In this document: piece after piece, positions 39,177 through 49,134 of the stretch
Numbering within the stretch: position 1 is the stretch's first letter
How the letters are laid out: each line of letters opens with the position of its first letter
Source: Confluentibacter sediminis
GTDB taxonomy: Bacteria > Bacteroidota > Bacteroidia > Flavobacteriales > Flavobacteriaceae
NCBI RefSeq assembly: GCF_003258355.1
Contig: NZ_QKPO01000014.1
Location: 107,290 to 171,289 of the forward strand
Direction of reading: 5' to 3'
Length of the DNA: 64,000 nt
The notes under the pieces: model-generated
Databases searched by the model: none
Told to the model about the DNA's origin: nothing
The model's input: only the letters and a program-made list of their open reading frames with translations
Position numbers and translations under genes: made by a program

Positions 39177-39178
39177 TT

Positions 39179-39661
39179 ATGCAAAAAGTAGGAGTCATTA
39201 TGGGAAGCAAAAGCGACCTGCCTGTTATGCAAGATGCGGTAGACATCTTAAAAAGTTTTGGGATTGAGGTAGAAGTCGATATTGTTTCTGCCCACCGAAC
39301 ACCTGAAAAATTATTTGACTATGGCAAGAATGCGCACCAAAGAGGTTTTTCTGTTATTATTGCAGGAGCTGGCGGTGCTGCTCATTTACCGGGCATGATT
39401 GCTTCGCTATCTCCTCTTCCAGTCATTGGAGTTCCTGTAAAAAGCAGCAATTCAATTGATGGATGGGATTCTGTGCTTTCTATTTTACAAATGCCAGGAG
39501 GTGTGCCAGTAGCAACCGTAGCTTTAAACGGTGCTAAAAATGCTGGGATTTTAGCAGCACAAATTATTGGCTCTTCTAATGCTCATGTTTTAAACAAAAT
39601 AATAGAATATAAAGAAAGCCTAAAAGAAGCCGTAATTAAATCAGCCAATGACTTAAAATAA
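39179..39661 (+). CDS. purE: N5-carboxyaminoimidazole ribonucleotide mutase
   Basis: PurE moves the carboxylate to give CAIR, the step after PurK. The 160-residue product has the class I signature MGSKSDLPVMQDAVDILKSF, the catalytic histidine in SAHRTPEKLFDYGKNA and the loop AGAGGAAHLPGMIASLSPLP. The length matches bacterial class I PurE. It follows purK directly. Confidence 0.96.
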   Translation: MQKVGVIMGSKSDLPVMQDAVDILKSFGIEVEVDIVSAHRTPEKLFDYGKNAHQRGFSVIIAGAGGAAHLPGMIASLSPLPVIGVPVKSSNSIDGWDSVLSILQMPGGVPVATVALNGAKNAGILAAQIIGSSNAHVLNKIIEYKESLKEAVIKSANDLK

Positions 39662-39715
39662 AAAAACCCCGAATACATTCGAGGTTAGTCATTAACTAAT
39701 TATTTGAGTTAGTCA
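39661..39715 (-). terminator. Hairpin after purE, T-run on the minus strand
   Basis: AACCCCGAAT and ATTCGAGGTT (39665-39674, 39677-39686) pair with one mismatch on the plus strand. On the minus strand the pairing is complete with a G-U pair and is followed by T7, so the terminator is stronger for leftward transcripts than for purE. The region to the right also repeats GTTAGTCA at 39684 and 39708. It is the only structure seen in the 139-base gap before the M3 peptidase. Confidence 0.45.
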
Positions 39716-39800
39716 CCCTACAATTAAATTTCGACAAAGATACAAATTTTTTATTATGCACGCATAACAAAAATAGAAAATTAACACCTTTATTACTAGT

Positions 39801-41831
39801 ATGATAAATATTTTATTAAATAAATTCCAAACTCCTTATAATACTGCGCCTTTTTCAAAGATTAGAAATGATGATTTTCTTCCAGCTTTTAAAAAAGCTA
39901 TTGAAAATGCAAAAATTGAAATTGACGGGATTGTAAATAATTCTGAAAATCCAACGTTCCAAAACACTATTGAAGCTTTAGAGTTTTCAGGAGAACCATT
40001 AGACAGAATGTCTAGTATTTTCTTCAACCTAAATTCTGCAGAAACCAACGATACCATCCAAAAAATAGCTCAAGACATTTCCCCTCTTTTATCAGAATTT
40101 AGTAATGATATCACTCTTAATGAAGATTTATTTAAACGCATCAAAGCGGTTTATAATTCTAAAGACCATTTAAATTTAACTACAGAGCAACAAACGCTTC
40201 TCGATAAAAAATATAAAAGTTTCTCAAGAAACGGTGCCAATCTGCCAAATGATAAAAAAGAAAAATTAAGAGCGATTGACAAAGAATTAAGCACATTGAC
40301 ATTGAAATTCGGTGAAAACGTATTAGCCGAAACCAACAAATTCGAGATGCTGATTACGGATGAAGCTGATTTATCTGGTCTTCCAGAAGGTACTATTGAA
40401 GCCGCTAAACAATTAGCCGAAACCAAAGACAAAGACGGTTGGTTATTCACTTTAGATTATCCCAGTTACATTCCATTTGTGACCTATGCAGACAATAGAA
40501 ATCTTCGAAAAAAAATGACCATTGCTGCTGGTAAAAAAGGATTTCACAATGATGATTTAGACAATCAAAACATTGTGTTACAAATTGCCAGACTCAGATT
40601 TGAACGCGCCAACCTTTTAGGTTATAAAACCCATGCTCATTTTGTTTTGGAAGAACGCATGGCAAAAACACCCGAAACTGTGGAAAGTTTTTTAAATGAA
40701 TTGCTAGTAAAAGCTAAGCCTGCTGCCGAGAACGAATTTAAACATTTAGAAAATTTCGCTAAAGACTTAGATGGTATTGACCAATTGGAAAAATGGGATG
40801 GTTCTTATTATTCAGAAAAATTGAAACAAAAACTGTTCAGTTTAGATGACGAATTGCTTAAACCTTATTTTAAACTAGAAAGTGTTATAAGTGGTGCTTT
40901 TACAGTAGCTAATAAATTATTCGATTTACATTTTGAAGAAATACATAACATCGACACATACCACGAAGACGTTTTAACTTACAAAGTAACGGATTCAAAC
41001 GGCAATTTAGTATCCATTTTCTATGCCGATTTTTTCCCAAGACCTGGAAAACGTAATGGTGCCTGGATGACTTCTTTCAAACCTCAATATGTGAAAAATG
41101 GTGATATGGAAAGACCCCATGTTTCTATAGTTTGCAACTTTACAAAACCAACCAAAAGCAAACCGTCCCTTTTAACTTTTAACGAAGTAACTACCTTATT
41201 TCATGAGTTCGGACACGCTTTACATGGTATGTTAGCAAACACAACCTATCCCAGCTTATCGGGAACCAGCGTTTTTTGGGATTTCGTTGAATTACCAAGT
41301 CAGGTTATGGAAAACTGGTGTTACGAAAAAGAAGCCTTAGAATTGTTTGCGACGCATTATCAAACTGGAGAGCTTATCCCAATGGACTTAGTAGAAAAAA
41401 TAAAAGAATCTGCTAGTTTCCATCAAGGTATGCAAACGCTTCGCCAAATAAGCTTTGGATTATTGGACATGAGCTGGCACGGACAAGACCCAACAAACAT
41501 AACCAATGTGAAAGCTCATGAAGTAGAGGCTTTTAAAAACACTACATTATATCCTGAAGTAGCAGAAAACTGTATGAGTACTTCGTTTTCCCATATTTTT
41601 CAAGGCGGCTATTCTTCGGGTTATTACAGTTACAAGTGGGCTGAAGTATTGGACGCCGATGCTTTTGAATATTTTCAAGAAGAAGGTATTTTTAACAAAA
41701 CTGTTGCAGATAAATTCAAAGCCAATGTATTGTCTCAAGGCGGTATTGAAGATCCCATGGTACTTTACAAACGTTTTAGAGGTCAAGAACCAAAACCTGA
41801 GGCATTGTTGAAACGGGCGGGGTTGATATAG
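39801..41831 (+). CDS. M3-family zinc metallopeptidase (dipeptidyl carboxypeptidase-like)
   Basis: M3 peptidases are oligopeptidases or dipeptidyl carboxypeptidases. The 676-residue product has the metal motif HEFGH at 468-472 (TLFHEFGHALHGMLANTTYP), with the third ligand in the following VELPSQVMENWCYE segment (Glu). The N-terminal helical region and C-terminal FSHIFQGGYSSGYYSYKWAE are typical of Dcp. There is no signal peptide, so it is probably cytoplasmic. It stands alone. Dcp is more likely than PrlC, from length and sequence. Confidence 0.9.
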   Translation: MINILLNKFQTPYNTAPFSKIRNDDFLPAFKKAIENAKIEIDGIVNNSENPTFQNTIEALEFSGEPLDRMSSIFFNLNSAETNDTIQKIAQDISPLLSEFSNDITLNEDLFKRIKAVYNSKDHLNLTTEQQTLLDKKYKSFSRNGANLPNDKKEKLRAIDKELSTLTLKFGENVLAETNKFEMLITDEADLSGLPEGTIEAAKQLAETKDKDGWLFTLDYPSYIPFVTYADNRNLRKKMTIAAGKKGFHNDDLDNQNIVLQIARLRFERANLLGYKTHAHFVLEERMAKTPETVESFLNELLVKAKPAAENEFKHLENFAKDLDGIDQLEKWDGSYYSEKLKQKLFSLDDELLKPYFKLESVISGAFTVANKLFDLHFEEIHNIDTYHEDVLTYKVTDSNGNLVSIFYADFFPRPGKRNGAWMTSFKPQYVKNGDMERPHVSIVCNFTKPTKSKPSLLTFNEVTTLFHEFGHALHGMLANTTYPSLSGTSVFWDFVELPSQVMENWCYEKEALELFATHYQTGELIPMDLVEKIKESASFHQGMQTLRQISFGLLDMSWHGQDPTNITNVKAHEVEAFKNTTLYPEVAENCMSTSFSHIFQGGYSSGYYSYKWAEVLDADAFEYFQEEGIFNKTVADKFKANVLSQGGIEDPMVLYKRFRGQEPKPEALLKRAGLI

Positions 41832-41920
41832 ATTAATTAGACTGCTTAGATTGTTAGACTATATAGATAACAAAAACAAAATTTTTACCTTATTTTTGAT
41901 TTTCAAAAAATCGCACTTAA

Positions 41921-42472
41921 ATGCCAGAACACGAAATAAATCCGAGTAAATGGATTGATTTATATTCCGATTATCTTTTCAATTACACCATTACACGTGT
42001 AAATGATAGAGATTTGGCACAAGACTTAGTGCAAGATACTTTTTTGGCCGCTTTAAAATCTATGAAGAATTTTAAAGGTGAAGCGAGCGAACGTACATGG
42101 CTTATTTCTATTTTAAAAAGAAAAATTATTGACCATTACCGTAAAATAAATTCCAATAAAGGGAAAGCCGAAGTTAGAATCACATACAGCGATGATGAGA
42201 GCGAAGGGGATTGGCTTGAGGAACGCATAGCAGACCCATTTGATAAAACAGCAGAAGACACCATGCAAAACAGCGAACTTGGTGATGCTATACTTAACTG
42301 TTTAAGTAAATTACCAGAAAAACAAGCCGAGGTTTTTAGAATGAAAACTATGGAAGGACAAGAAACAGAAGTGATTTGTAATGAACTAAATATCACAGCG
42401 TCTAACCTTTGGGTAATTATTCATAGAGCGCGTACCGCTATGGCAGATTGTCTAAAAGAAAATTGGTTTTAA
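41921..42472 (+). CDS. Sigma-70 family (ECF-like) RNA polymerase sigma factor
   Basis: ECF sigma factors direct RNA polymerase to stress or surface regulons. The 183-residue product has region 2 (YLFNYTITRVNDRDLAQDLV, DTFLAALKSMKNFKGEASER, TWLISILKRKIIDHYRK; about 17-80) and region 4 (LPEKQAEVFRMKTMEGQETE, VICNELNITASNLWVIIHRA; about 130-175). An acidic linker of about 40 residues joins them. The next gene, 2 bases after the stop, encodes a small soluble protein with an HxxxCxxC motif, a likely anti-sigma factor. Signal and regulon are unknown. Confidence 0.9.
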   Translation: MPEHEINPSKWIDLYSDYLFNYTITRVNDRDLAQDLVQDTFLAALKSMKNFKGEASERTWLISILKRKIIDHYRKINSNKGKAEVRITYSDDESEGDWLEERIADPFDKTAEDTMQNSELGDAILNCLSKLPEKQAEVFRMKTMEGQETEVICNELNITASNLWVIIHRARTAMADCLKENWF

Positions 42473-42474
42473 TA

Positions 42475-42738
42475 ATGAGTAGTAAGGTTAAAATATTTGT
42501 GCCCTGTGAAGAAGCAAATCATGTTTGTGACAAGTCACAATATAAAGAAGCATCCCTTTGGGAAAAAATCAAGCTTAATTTGCATTTAATTTATTGCAAA
42601 GCTTGCCGAAAGTACTCAAAAAACAATAAAAAACTTAGCCATAGTATCAAAATATCTAAAGTTAAATGTCTAGATAAAAAGTGTAAAGATGCTATGAAAA
42701 AAGAATTTGAGAAAGCTTTAAAAGATCAGCTAAAATAA
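42475..42738 (+). CDS. Small zinc-finger protein, probable soluble anti-sigma factor
   Basis: The 87-residue product has the sequence LHLIYCKACRKYSKNNKKL, where HLIYCKAC matches the HxxxCxxC zinc motif of ZAS-type anti-sigma domains, preceded by helix-like KEASLWEKIKLN. There is no transmembrane segment, unlike most anti-sigma factors. The start is ATG at 42475 (an upstream in-frame ATG at 42448 lies inside the sigma gene). It starts 2 bases after the sigma gene stop, and overlaps the convergent UbiA-like gene by 13 bases. The anti-sigma role is inferred from motif and position. Confidence 0.7.
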   Translation: MSSKVKIFVPCEEANHVCDKSQYKEASLWEKIKLNLHLIYCKACRKYSKNNKKLSHSIKISKVKCLDKKCKDAMKKEFEKALKDQLK

Positions 42739-43568
42739 TTAAAAAGCAAAAGCATTATTAGCCATAGTATTGGTAATCCTTCTACAAAAAAAGAACTAAA
42801 ATACTTTCCTTGTTCCTTTTTAGAAATCATTAAAAACAACATCGTCAATACAGTCATTACAAATAAAACAATCAGGTAATTTTCTGTTTTATTATTTTTT
42901 AAAAATTCTAAAAGAAAAAAGCATATTAATAGTAGCATTCCCATCATTTTAGTCTGCCACACCCCTATTTTCTGAGGAATGGTAGCTAGTTTTAAACTAT
43001 CGTATTGCAAATCCCTTATTTCAAAAGGCAACATTAAAACTATTATAAATATGAATCTTTGAATGCCTGTTATCATAACGTCTGAATTTATAGCGTAATG
43101 ATTATTTATTAAAGGAAGAAAAACGGTCACACCGCACCAAACTAACGCAATAAGATATACTTTTAAACCACTTATACTTCTTAAATTTTGTCGGCTATCT
43201 ACAAATAAATGCTTTGGCAAAAATGGAATGGCATAAAAAAAAGTAATAAGCCCAAAACCTATAATATAAAATAAGCTAATCGTATTTAATTGAAATGTAT
43301 AATAGCACAATATTATAAAACTAAAAAATGAAAACAACTGAATCGCTTTTAGCGATGTTGCTAAGCTTCTGTGATGAAACTTGGCTATGCCAAAATACTT
43401 TACAAAATTATAACCTGTTATAGATGAAAAAAAGATAAAATATAACACGGAAGCATCATAGGGAATATTAAACTCTATCAATGAAATCCATGACAATGAA
43501 AACACAGATAATGCTACATGAATACTACTATTTATGTAAAAATTAAAGAACTGTTTTAATAACTTCAT
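42726..43568 (-). CDS. UbiA-like integral membrane protein
   Basis: The 280-residue product has eight or nine hydrophobic helices and some features of UbiA prenyltransferases: a YNFVKYFGIAKFHHRSLATS loop, LITFFYAIPFLPKHLFVDSR, and LRSISGLKVYLIALVWCGVT followed by MLPFEIRDLQYDSLKLATIP, in which 'EIRDLQYDS' is reminiscent of the second aspartate motif. The first motif (NDxxDxxxD) is not intact: it appears reduced to the YN...K segment. So it may be a membrane enzyme that has lost or altered this activity. It is divergent from gcvP. Confidence 0.55.
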   Translation of the reverse strand: MKLLKQFFNFYINSSIHVALSVFSLSWISLIEFNIPYDASVLYFIFFSSITGYNFVKYFGIAKFHHRSLATSLKAIQLFSFFSFIILCYYTFQLNTISLFYIIGFGLITFFYAIPFLPKHLFVDSRQNLRSISGLKVYLIALVWCGVTVFLPLINNHYAINSDVMITGIQRFIFIIVLMLPFEIRDLQYDSLKLATIPQKIGVWQTKMMGMLLLICFFLLEFLKNNKTENYLIVLFVMTVLTMLFLMISKKEQGKYFSSFFVEGLPILWLIMLLLFNYFS

Positions 43569-43654
43569 TTTACAAAAATAAGCAAAGTGTTAATAACGCT
43601 TTCATATGGTTAAAAACTTTCACTTTTTCAAGCAAAAAAGCATCTTTAATTACG

Positions 43655-43662
43655 TAATTTTG
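43655..43662 (+). promoter_or_regulatory. -7 box of gcvP
   Basis: TAATTTTG matches TAnnTTTG and lies 23 bases before the ATG. A TTTG box at the right distance is not obvious; TTTTT at 43624-43628 is the nearest. Confidence 0.4.
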
Positions 43663-43685
43663 CACCTTAAATTCTATCAATTTTT

Positions 43686-46535
43686 ATGAATACAAACGCT
43701 TTTGCTCTGCGTCATATTGGTCCGAATGAAGATGACCAAAATAACATGTTAAAAACCATAGGTGTAGATTCCTTAGATCAACTTATTAACGAAACGGTTC
43801 CAAACGACATTCGATTAAAAAAAGGGTTACATTTAGATGAACCTATGACAGAACATGAGTATTTACTTCATATCCATGAATTGTCTAAAAAAAATAAAGC
43901 ATATAAAACCTATATAGGTTTGGGGTATCACCCAACTATTTTGCCTGCTGTGATTCAAAGAAACATATTGGAAAACCCAGGCTGGTACACGGCATATACA
44001 CCTTACCAAGCCGAAATTGCACAAGGAAGACTGGAAGCCTTGCTTAATTTTCAAACCATGATTACAGATTTAACAGGTATGGAAATCGCAAACGCCTCAT
44101 TACTTGATGAAAGCACCGCTGCCGCAGAAGCTATGGGGTTACTATTTGCAGTTCGTGATCGTGACCAGAAAAAAGCTGGTATCAATAAGTTTTTTGTATC
44201 TGAAAACATATTACCACAAACCTTGTCTTTACTAGAAACCCGAGCCATTCCTATTGGTATAAAATTAATTGTTGGTAACGAAACTGATTTTGATTTTTCT
44301 TCGGATTTTTTTGGAGCCATTTTGCAATATCCTGGTAAAGACGGACAGGTTACAGATATAAAAACCTTCATTAACAAGGCTCAAAATGCTCAAATTAAAG
44401 TAGCTGTTGCAGCAGATATTTTAAGTTTAATAAAATTAGAGGCCCCTGGTAAATTTGGAGCCGACGTGGTTTTAGGCACGACACAACGTTTTGGAATCCC
44501 CATGGGGTATGGTGGCCCTCATGCAGCATATTTTGCTACTAAAGATGCCTATAAACGTGATTTGCCCGGCCGTATCATTGGCGTCACAAAAGACGTGGAT
44601 GGCAACAGGGCACTACGAATGGCATTACAAACACGAGAACAACACATCAAGAGAGATAAAGCGACGTCTAATATTTGTACTGCTCAAGTATTGTTGGCTG
44701 TCATGGCAAGTATGTATGGTGTTTTTCATGGCCCTAAAGGCTTAAAGTTTATTGCTGATAAAATCCATAATAAAGCAGCAACATTAGCTAGTGCTTTGGA
44801 AAAATTGGGGTATAATCAAATTAACACGTCTTATTTTGATACGCTTCAAATAAAAACCAATGCAAAAAAAATAAAGAAAGTCGCTAAAGAAAAAAAGGTT
44901 AATCTGTATTATCCTGATAAAAAAACGGTGACCATTTCAATCAATGAAACTACAGCCATTAGAGATATTAATTATTTGATTTCTATTTTTGCTGAAGCTG
45001 CTAAAAAAGAAACTATTGTTATTTCATCTATTTCTGAATCAAACAATATCTCTGAATCTTTACAACGTCAATCAGAATTTTTAACCTTAGATGTTTTCAA
45101 CACCTATCATTCTGAAACCGAATTGATGCGTTATATAAAATCATTAGAACGCAAAGATTTATCCCTTAACCATTCCATGATTTCATTAGGCTCTTGTACT
45201 ATGAAATTGAATGCCGCTTCAGAAATGCTCCCATTAAGTTGGTTTAAATGGGGAAATATTCACCCGTTTGCTCCTACGAAACAAGCACAAGGTTATTTAA
45301 CCGTTTTAAAAGAACTAGAAAACCAATTAACAGAAATCACTGGTTTTGCGGCGACGTCCTTACAACCAAATTCTGGGGCTCAAGGAGAGTTTGCAGGATT
45401 GATGGTTATAAAAGCCTATCATGAATCCAGAGGTGATTTCCATAGAAATATTTGCTTAATTCCGTCATCGGCGCATGGAACCAATCCTGCCAGTGCAGTT
45501 ATGGCAGGCATGCAAGTAATTGTTACCAAATCAACCCCAGAAGGAAACATAGATATTGATGATGTAAGAGAAAAGGCTGAACTTCATAAAGATAATTTAG
45601 CCTGTTTAATGGTAACATACCCATCAACTCATGGTGTTTATGAGTCTGCCATAAAAGACATTACTAAGATTATTCATGATAATGGCGGTCAAGTTTATAT
45701 GGATGGTGCTAACATGAATGCCCAAGTAGGATTAACAAACCCAGGAAATATTGGTGCAGATGTTTGCCATTTAAACTTACATAAAACCTTTGCCATTCCT
45801 CATGGTGGAGGCGGCCCTGGTGTTGGCCCTATTTGTGTAGCCAAACAATTAGCTCCTTTTTTACCTGGAAATCCTGTAAAAAAAGTAGGCGGAGAAAAAG
45901 CTATCACCGCTATTTCAGCAGCACCGTATGGCTCTGCACTAGTTTGCTTAATTTCTTATGGCTATATAAAAATGCTTGGTGCTGAAGGTTTAACACAAGC
46001 TACCAAAATGGCCATTTTGAACGCTAATTATATCAAACGCAGACTAGAAGGTTATTTTGACACTTTATATTCTGGTGAAAACGGACGTGCAGCCCATGAA
46101 ATGATTGTTGATTGCAGACCATTTAAAGCCCATGGCATTGAAGTAACCGATATTGCTAAACGTTTGATGGATTATGGTTTCCACGCGCCAACCGTTTCAT
46201 TCCCTGTGGCTGGAACCTTAATGATTGAACCTACAGAAAGCGAAAGCAAAGCCGAAATTGATAGATTTTGCGACGCCATGATTTCTATTAGAAAAGAGAT
46301 TGACAATGCTTCTAAAGAAGATGACAATAATGTTTTGAAAAATGCGCCACATACTCTAGAGATGATAACAGCGAATGAATGGTATTATCCATATGCGCGT
46401 GACACTGCTGCTTATCCTTTAGACTATGTAAAAAATAATAAATTTTGGCCTAGCGTGAGACGTGTAGATGATGCTTATGGAGATAGAAATTTAATCTGTA
46501 CTTGTGCACCGATTGAAGCATATATGGAGGCTTAA
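43686..46535 (+). CDS. gcvP: Glycine dehydrogenase (decarboxylating), P-protein
   Basis: The P-protein of the glycine cleavage system decarboxylates glycine with pyridoxal phosphate and passes aminomethyl to lipoyl-H protein. The 949-residue product is the fused alpha-beta form. It starts [20 protein letters not shown], has [20 protein letters not shown], and the PLP lysine is Lys700 in [20 protein letters not shown]. Length and motifs are those of the single-chain enzyme. The other components (T, H, L) are not in the window. Confidence 0.96.
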   Translation: MNTNAFALRHIGPNEDDQNNMLKTIGVDSLDQLINETVPNDIRLKKGLHLDEPMTEHEYLLHIHELSKKNKAYKTYIGLGYHPTILPAVIQRNILENPGWYTAYTPYQAEIAQGRLEALLNFQTMITDLTGMEIANASLLDESTAAAEAMGLLFAVRDRDQKKAGINKFFVSENILPQTLSLLETRAIPIGIKLIVGNETDFDFSSDFFGAILQYPGKDGQVTDIKTFINKAQNAQIKVAVAADILSLIKLEAPGKFGADVVLGTTQRFGIPMGYGGPHAAYFATKDAYKRDLPGRIIGVTKDVDGNRALRMALQTREQHIKRDKATSNICTAQVLLAVMASMYGVFHGPKGLKFIADKIHNKAATLASALEKLGYNQINTSYFDTLQIKTNAKKIKKVAKEKKVNLYYPDKKTVTISINETTAIRDINYLISIFAEAAKKETIVISSISESNNISESLQRQSEFLTLDVFNTYHSETELMRYIKSLERKDLSLNHSMISLGSCTMKLNAASEMLPLSWFKWGNIHPFAPTKQAQGYLTVLKELENQLTEITGFAATSLQPNSGAQGEFAGLMVIKAYHESRGDFHRNICLIPSSAHGTNPASAVMAGMQVIVTKSTPEGNIDIDDVREKAELHKDNLACLMVTYPSTHGVYESAIKDITKIIHDNGGQVYMDGANMNAQVGLTNPGNIGADVCHLNLHKTFAIPHGGGGPGVGPICVAKQLAPFLPGNPVKKVGGEKAITAISAAPYGSALVCLISYGYIKMLGAEGLTQATKMAILNANYIKRRLEGYFDTLYSGENGRAAHEMIVDCRPFKAHGIEVTDIAKRLMDYGFHAPTVSFPVAGTLMIEPTESESKAEIDRFCDAMISIRKEIDNASKEDDNNVLKNAPHTLEMITANEWYYPYARDTAAYPLDYVKNNKFWPSVRRVDDAYGDRNLICTCAPIEAYMEA

Positions 46536-46628
46536 ACTAGCTTTGAACATCGTAAAATGGAATCAAAATTAATTTGACTTAAATAAATAGAAATTATCTT
46601 AGTAACTACTTAAGACAAATTGTCTCAT

Positions 46629-47687
46629 ATGAATATTAAAATCACCGGAACTGGAAGCTATATTCCAGATATTATCGAGAAAAACGAAAACTTCCAAAAT
46701 CATGAATTTTTAAATAGTGATGGCTCAACAATAAATTACCCAAATGCCGTTATAATTGAAAAATTCAAAGCCATAACGGGCATAAAGGAAAGACGTTACG
46801 CAAAACCTCATTTGAACTCATCAGACATGGCATTTTTTGCTGCTGAACGTGCTATTGTTGACTCCAAAATAAATCCAGAAGAATTAGATTATATTATTGT
46901 GGCTCACAATTATGGTGATGTTAGACAGGATTCTCACCAAAGTGACACCGTACCAAGTATTGCTTCTAGAGTAAAACATTTATTGGGAATTAAAAATCCT
47001 AAGTGCGTTGGATATGATATTTTGTTCGGATGTCCAGGTTGGGTTGAAGCCGTTATCCAAGCCAAGGCTTTTATCAAAGCAGGCATGGCCAAAAAATGTT
47101 TAGTAATTGGTTCTGAAACATTGTCCAGAATTCTTGACCCACACGATAGAGACTCCATGATTTATAGTGATGGCGCTGGTGCTGTAGTCATAGAATCTAC
47201 CAATCTAGAAGGCGGTATCCTTGCCCATGAAACAGCTACCCATGCATTTGATGAAGCTCATTATATTTATTTTGGAGAAAGCAATAACCCTGAATCAAAA
47301 AGCAGAAGACGTTATATAAAAATGTATGGTAGAAAAATTTATGAATTCGCCATAACAAACGTTCCTTCTGCCATGAAATCTTGTTTAGATGCTAGCGGTA
47401 TTGACATTAAAAACCTTAAAAAAATACTCATCCACCAAGCTAATGAAAAAATGGATGAAGCCATTGTTCAGCGTTTTTTCAAATTATACAATATGGATAC
47501 GCCTCAAGGTATTATGCCTATGATTATAAATAATTTAGGAAACTCTAGTGTAGCAACTATTCCCACTCTATTGGATCGGATTTTAAAAGGTGAACTCGAA
47601 AATCAATCTATTAGCAAAGGCGATGTCATTATGTTTGCGAGTGTGGGTGCTGGAATGAATATTAATGCTATTGTTTATCAAGTTTAA
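46629..47687 (+). CDS. 3-oxoacyl-ACP synthase III (FabH-like) enzyme
   Basis: KAS III-type thiolase-fold enzymes join an acyl group to an acyl carrier. The product (352 residues) begins MNIKITGTGSYIPDIIEKNE; an in-frame ATG at 46620 would add only three residues. The catalytic Cys is at about 135 in FGCPGWVEAVIQAK, with His269 in ILIHQANEKMDE and Asn in NNLGNSSVATIPTLLDRIL. The usual GFGGG-like ending is replaced by SVGAGMNINAIVYQV. It may not be the housekeeping FabH. It is convergent with the flippase gene with a 20-base overlap. Confidence 0.82.
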   Translation: MNIKITGTGSYIPDIIEKNENFQNHEFLNSDGSTINYPNAVIIEKFKAITGIKERRYAKPHLNSSDMAFFAAERAIVDSKINPEELDYIIVAHNYGDVRQDSHQSDTVPSIASRVKHLLGIKNPKCVGYDILFGCPGWVEAVIQAKAFIKAGMAKKCLVIGSETLSRILDPHDRDSMIYSDGAGAVVIESTNLEGGILAHETATHAFDEAHYIYFGESNNPESKSRRRYIKMYGRKIYEFAITNVPSAMKSCLDASGIDIKNLKKILIHQANEKMDEAIVQRFFKLYNMDTPQGIMPMIINNLGNSSVATIPTLLDRILKGELENQSISKGDVIMFASVGAGMNINAIVYQV

Positions 47688-49134
47688 ATAGTTTGTCAAC
47701 CCAATAATTTAAGCTGTAAACCCACTTCATTTTATACGTTATAAAAACTGTTACGCAGGCATTTAAACCTACTTTAATGATGAGGTTTAACAAGGCATTC
47801 GTGTTTTCTGGCAACAAATAACAAACACAAAACACTAAAATGGCTGTGAAGAACAGTTTTAAATAATGTTTATCGAAAGGTAGAATACCAAATTTTTTAT
47901 AAATAAAAACAAGCTTAGAACAGTTAAAACTTATCATAGCTATTAAAGATGCGTAAGCCACTCCAACAATCCCCAAATTTGTTTGAGTTAAAAAGAATAG
48001 GTTTAAAAAGATATTCAAAATAGCCAGAACCAATATCGCTATGATATTGAACCTATAATATTTTGAATAGGATATGATTTCAGAATTAAAACCTGTTGAC
48101 ATATTAAAAAGCACATTAACGCCAAGTAGTAGTATGATGGGAATGGAATCTACCAACTTGTCATAAGTAGGTAGCATTTGAAACAAAGAGTCCACACCTA
48201 AAACAATAGAGGCGTATAAAATGGCTCCAATAAAAAACAATAATTTAGCTGTTTCTATATATTTTTTCCCTAATTCATTAATCCCATCATTTTTCAAGTA
48301 AGCAGATATTTTAGGCGCATAAATGGCAAATACTCCCGTAGCCGGAATTGCTAAAGATGTTGCCAAAGCCACTCCGATACTAAACGTCCCATTGGCTTCA
48401 AAAGGCAAGAATTCGGGAATCATAAAAGTATCTATCCTAAAGGCTAAAAACGAGCCAAAACTTGCTAAAAAACTGTAAAAACTATATCTGTAATATTCCC
48501 TTTTTGGCACCTCACTGAAAAGTGATTTAAAATTAAAGTCCCTATTTAATTTATAGTGTTTTAACACATAAATAACCAAAAGAAAAAACAAAATAAAGTA
48601 AGAGATAATAAAAGCTACCAAACTCTTAATAATATCTAAATATCCAAATATTAACAGCAAGAATATAATAGGCAAACTAACTTTTGGAATTATTTTTTCA
48701 TAAAAAGTAGGCACCTCCAATTTTTCAATATTAGTGGCTTGCCTTCTAAATAATTCAACAAATGCTAACACAAAACCTATAGGAAGGGAGTAATATAAAT
48801 AGTTATAATTTTCCCATTCAACAAAAGCGTTTCCTAAAATAAGCAGAACCAAAAGACCTATACTTATACATAAAATAGTAACAATACCATACTTAAAAAG
48901 TTGTCTTTTATTATGCTCTGTGAGTGTTGGATAAAAATGAATTAATGCTTGCGCTCCACCAAAAATCATAATAGGAAAAAGCATTTGTGCCATACTATCA
49001 ACATATCTCACAATTCCTAAAAATTCTTTATTGTACGGATAAATAAACACAGTAGAAATAACACCAATGGCAACACCTAAATAATTAATTAGGGTAAACC
49101 AAAAAGCTTGTTTATGGGTTTTACTGTCCTTCAT
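47668..49134 (-). CDS. Wzx-type polysaccharide flippase-like membrane protein
   Basis: The 488-residue product has about twelve to fourteen hydrophobic helices and looks like the oligosaccharide flippase group of the MOP family: FWFTLINYLGVAIGVISTVF at the start, YDKLVDSIPIILLLGVNVLF and GIVGVAYASLIAMISFN later. Flippases move lipid-linked glycans across the inner membrane. Its stop overlaps the KAS III-like gene by 20 bases, and its start overlaps the stop of the glycosyltransferase gene by one base, so they form one operon of glycan assembly. Confidence 0.75.
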   Translation of the reverse strand: MKDSKTHKQAFWFTLINYLGVAIGVISTVFIYPYNKEFLGIVRYVDSMAQMLFPIMIFGGAQALIHFYPTLTEHNKRQLFKYGIVTILCISIGLLVLLILGNAFVEWENYNYLYYSLPIGFVLAFVELFRRQATNIEKLEVPTFYEKIIPKVSLPIIFLLLIFGYLDIIKSLVAFIISYFILFFLLVIYVLKHYKLNRDFNFKSLFSEVPKREYYRYSFYSFLASFGSFLAFRIDTFMIPEFLPFEANGTFSIGVALATSLAIPATGVFAIYAPKISAYLKNDGINELGKKYIETAKLLFFIGAILYASIVLGVDSLFQMLPTYDKLVDSIPIILLLGVNVLFNMSTGFNSEIISYSKYYRFNIIAILVLAILNIFLNLFFLTQTNLGIVGVAYASLIAMISFNCSKLVFIYKKFGILPFDKHYLKLFFTAILVFCVCYLLPENTNALLNLIIKVGLNACVTVFITYKMKWVYSLNYWVDKLFKLDKQ

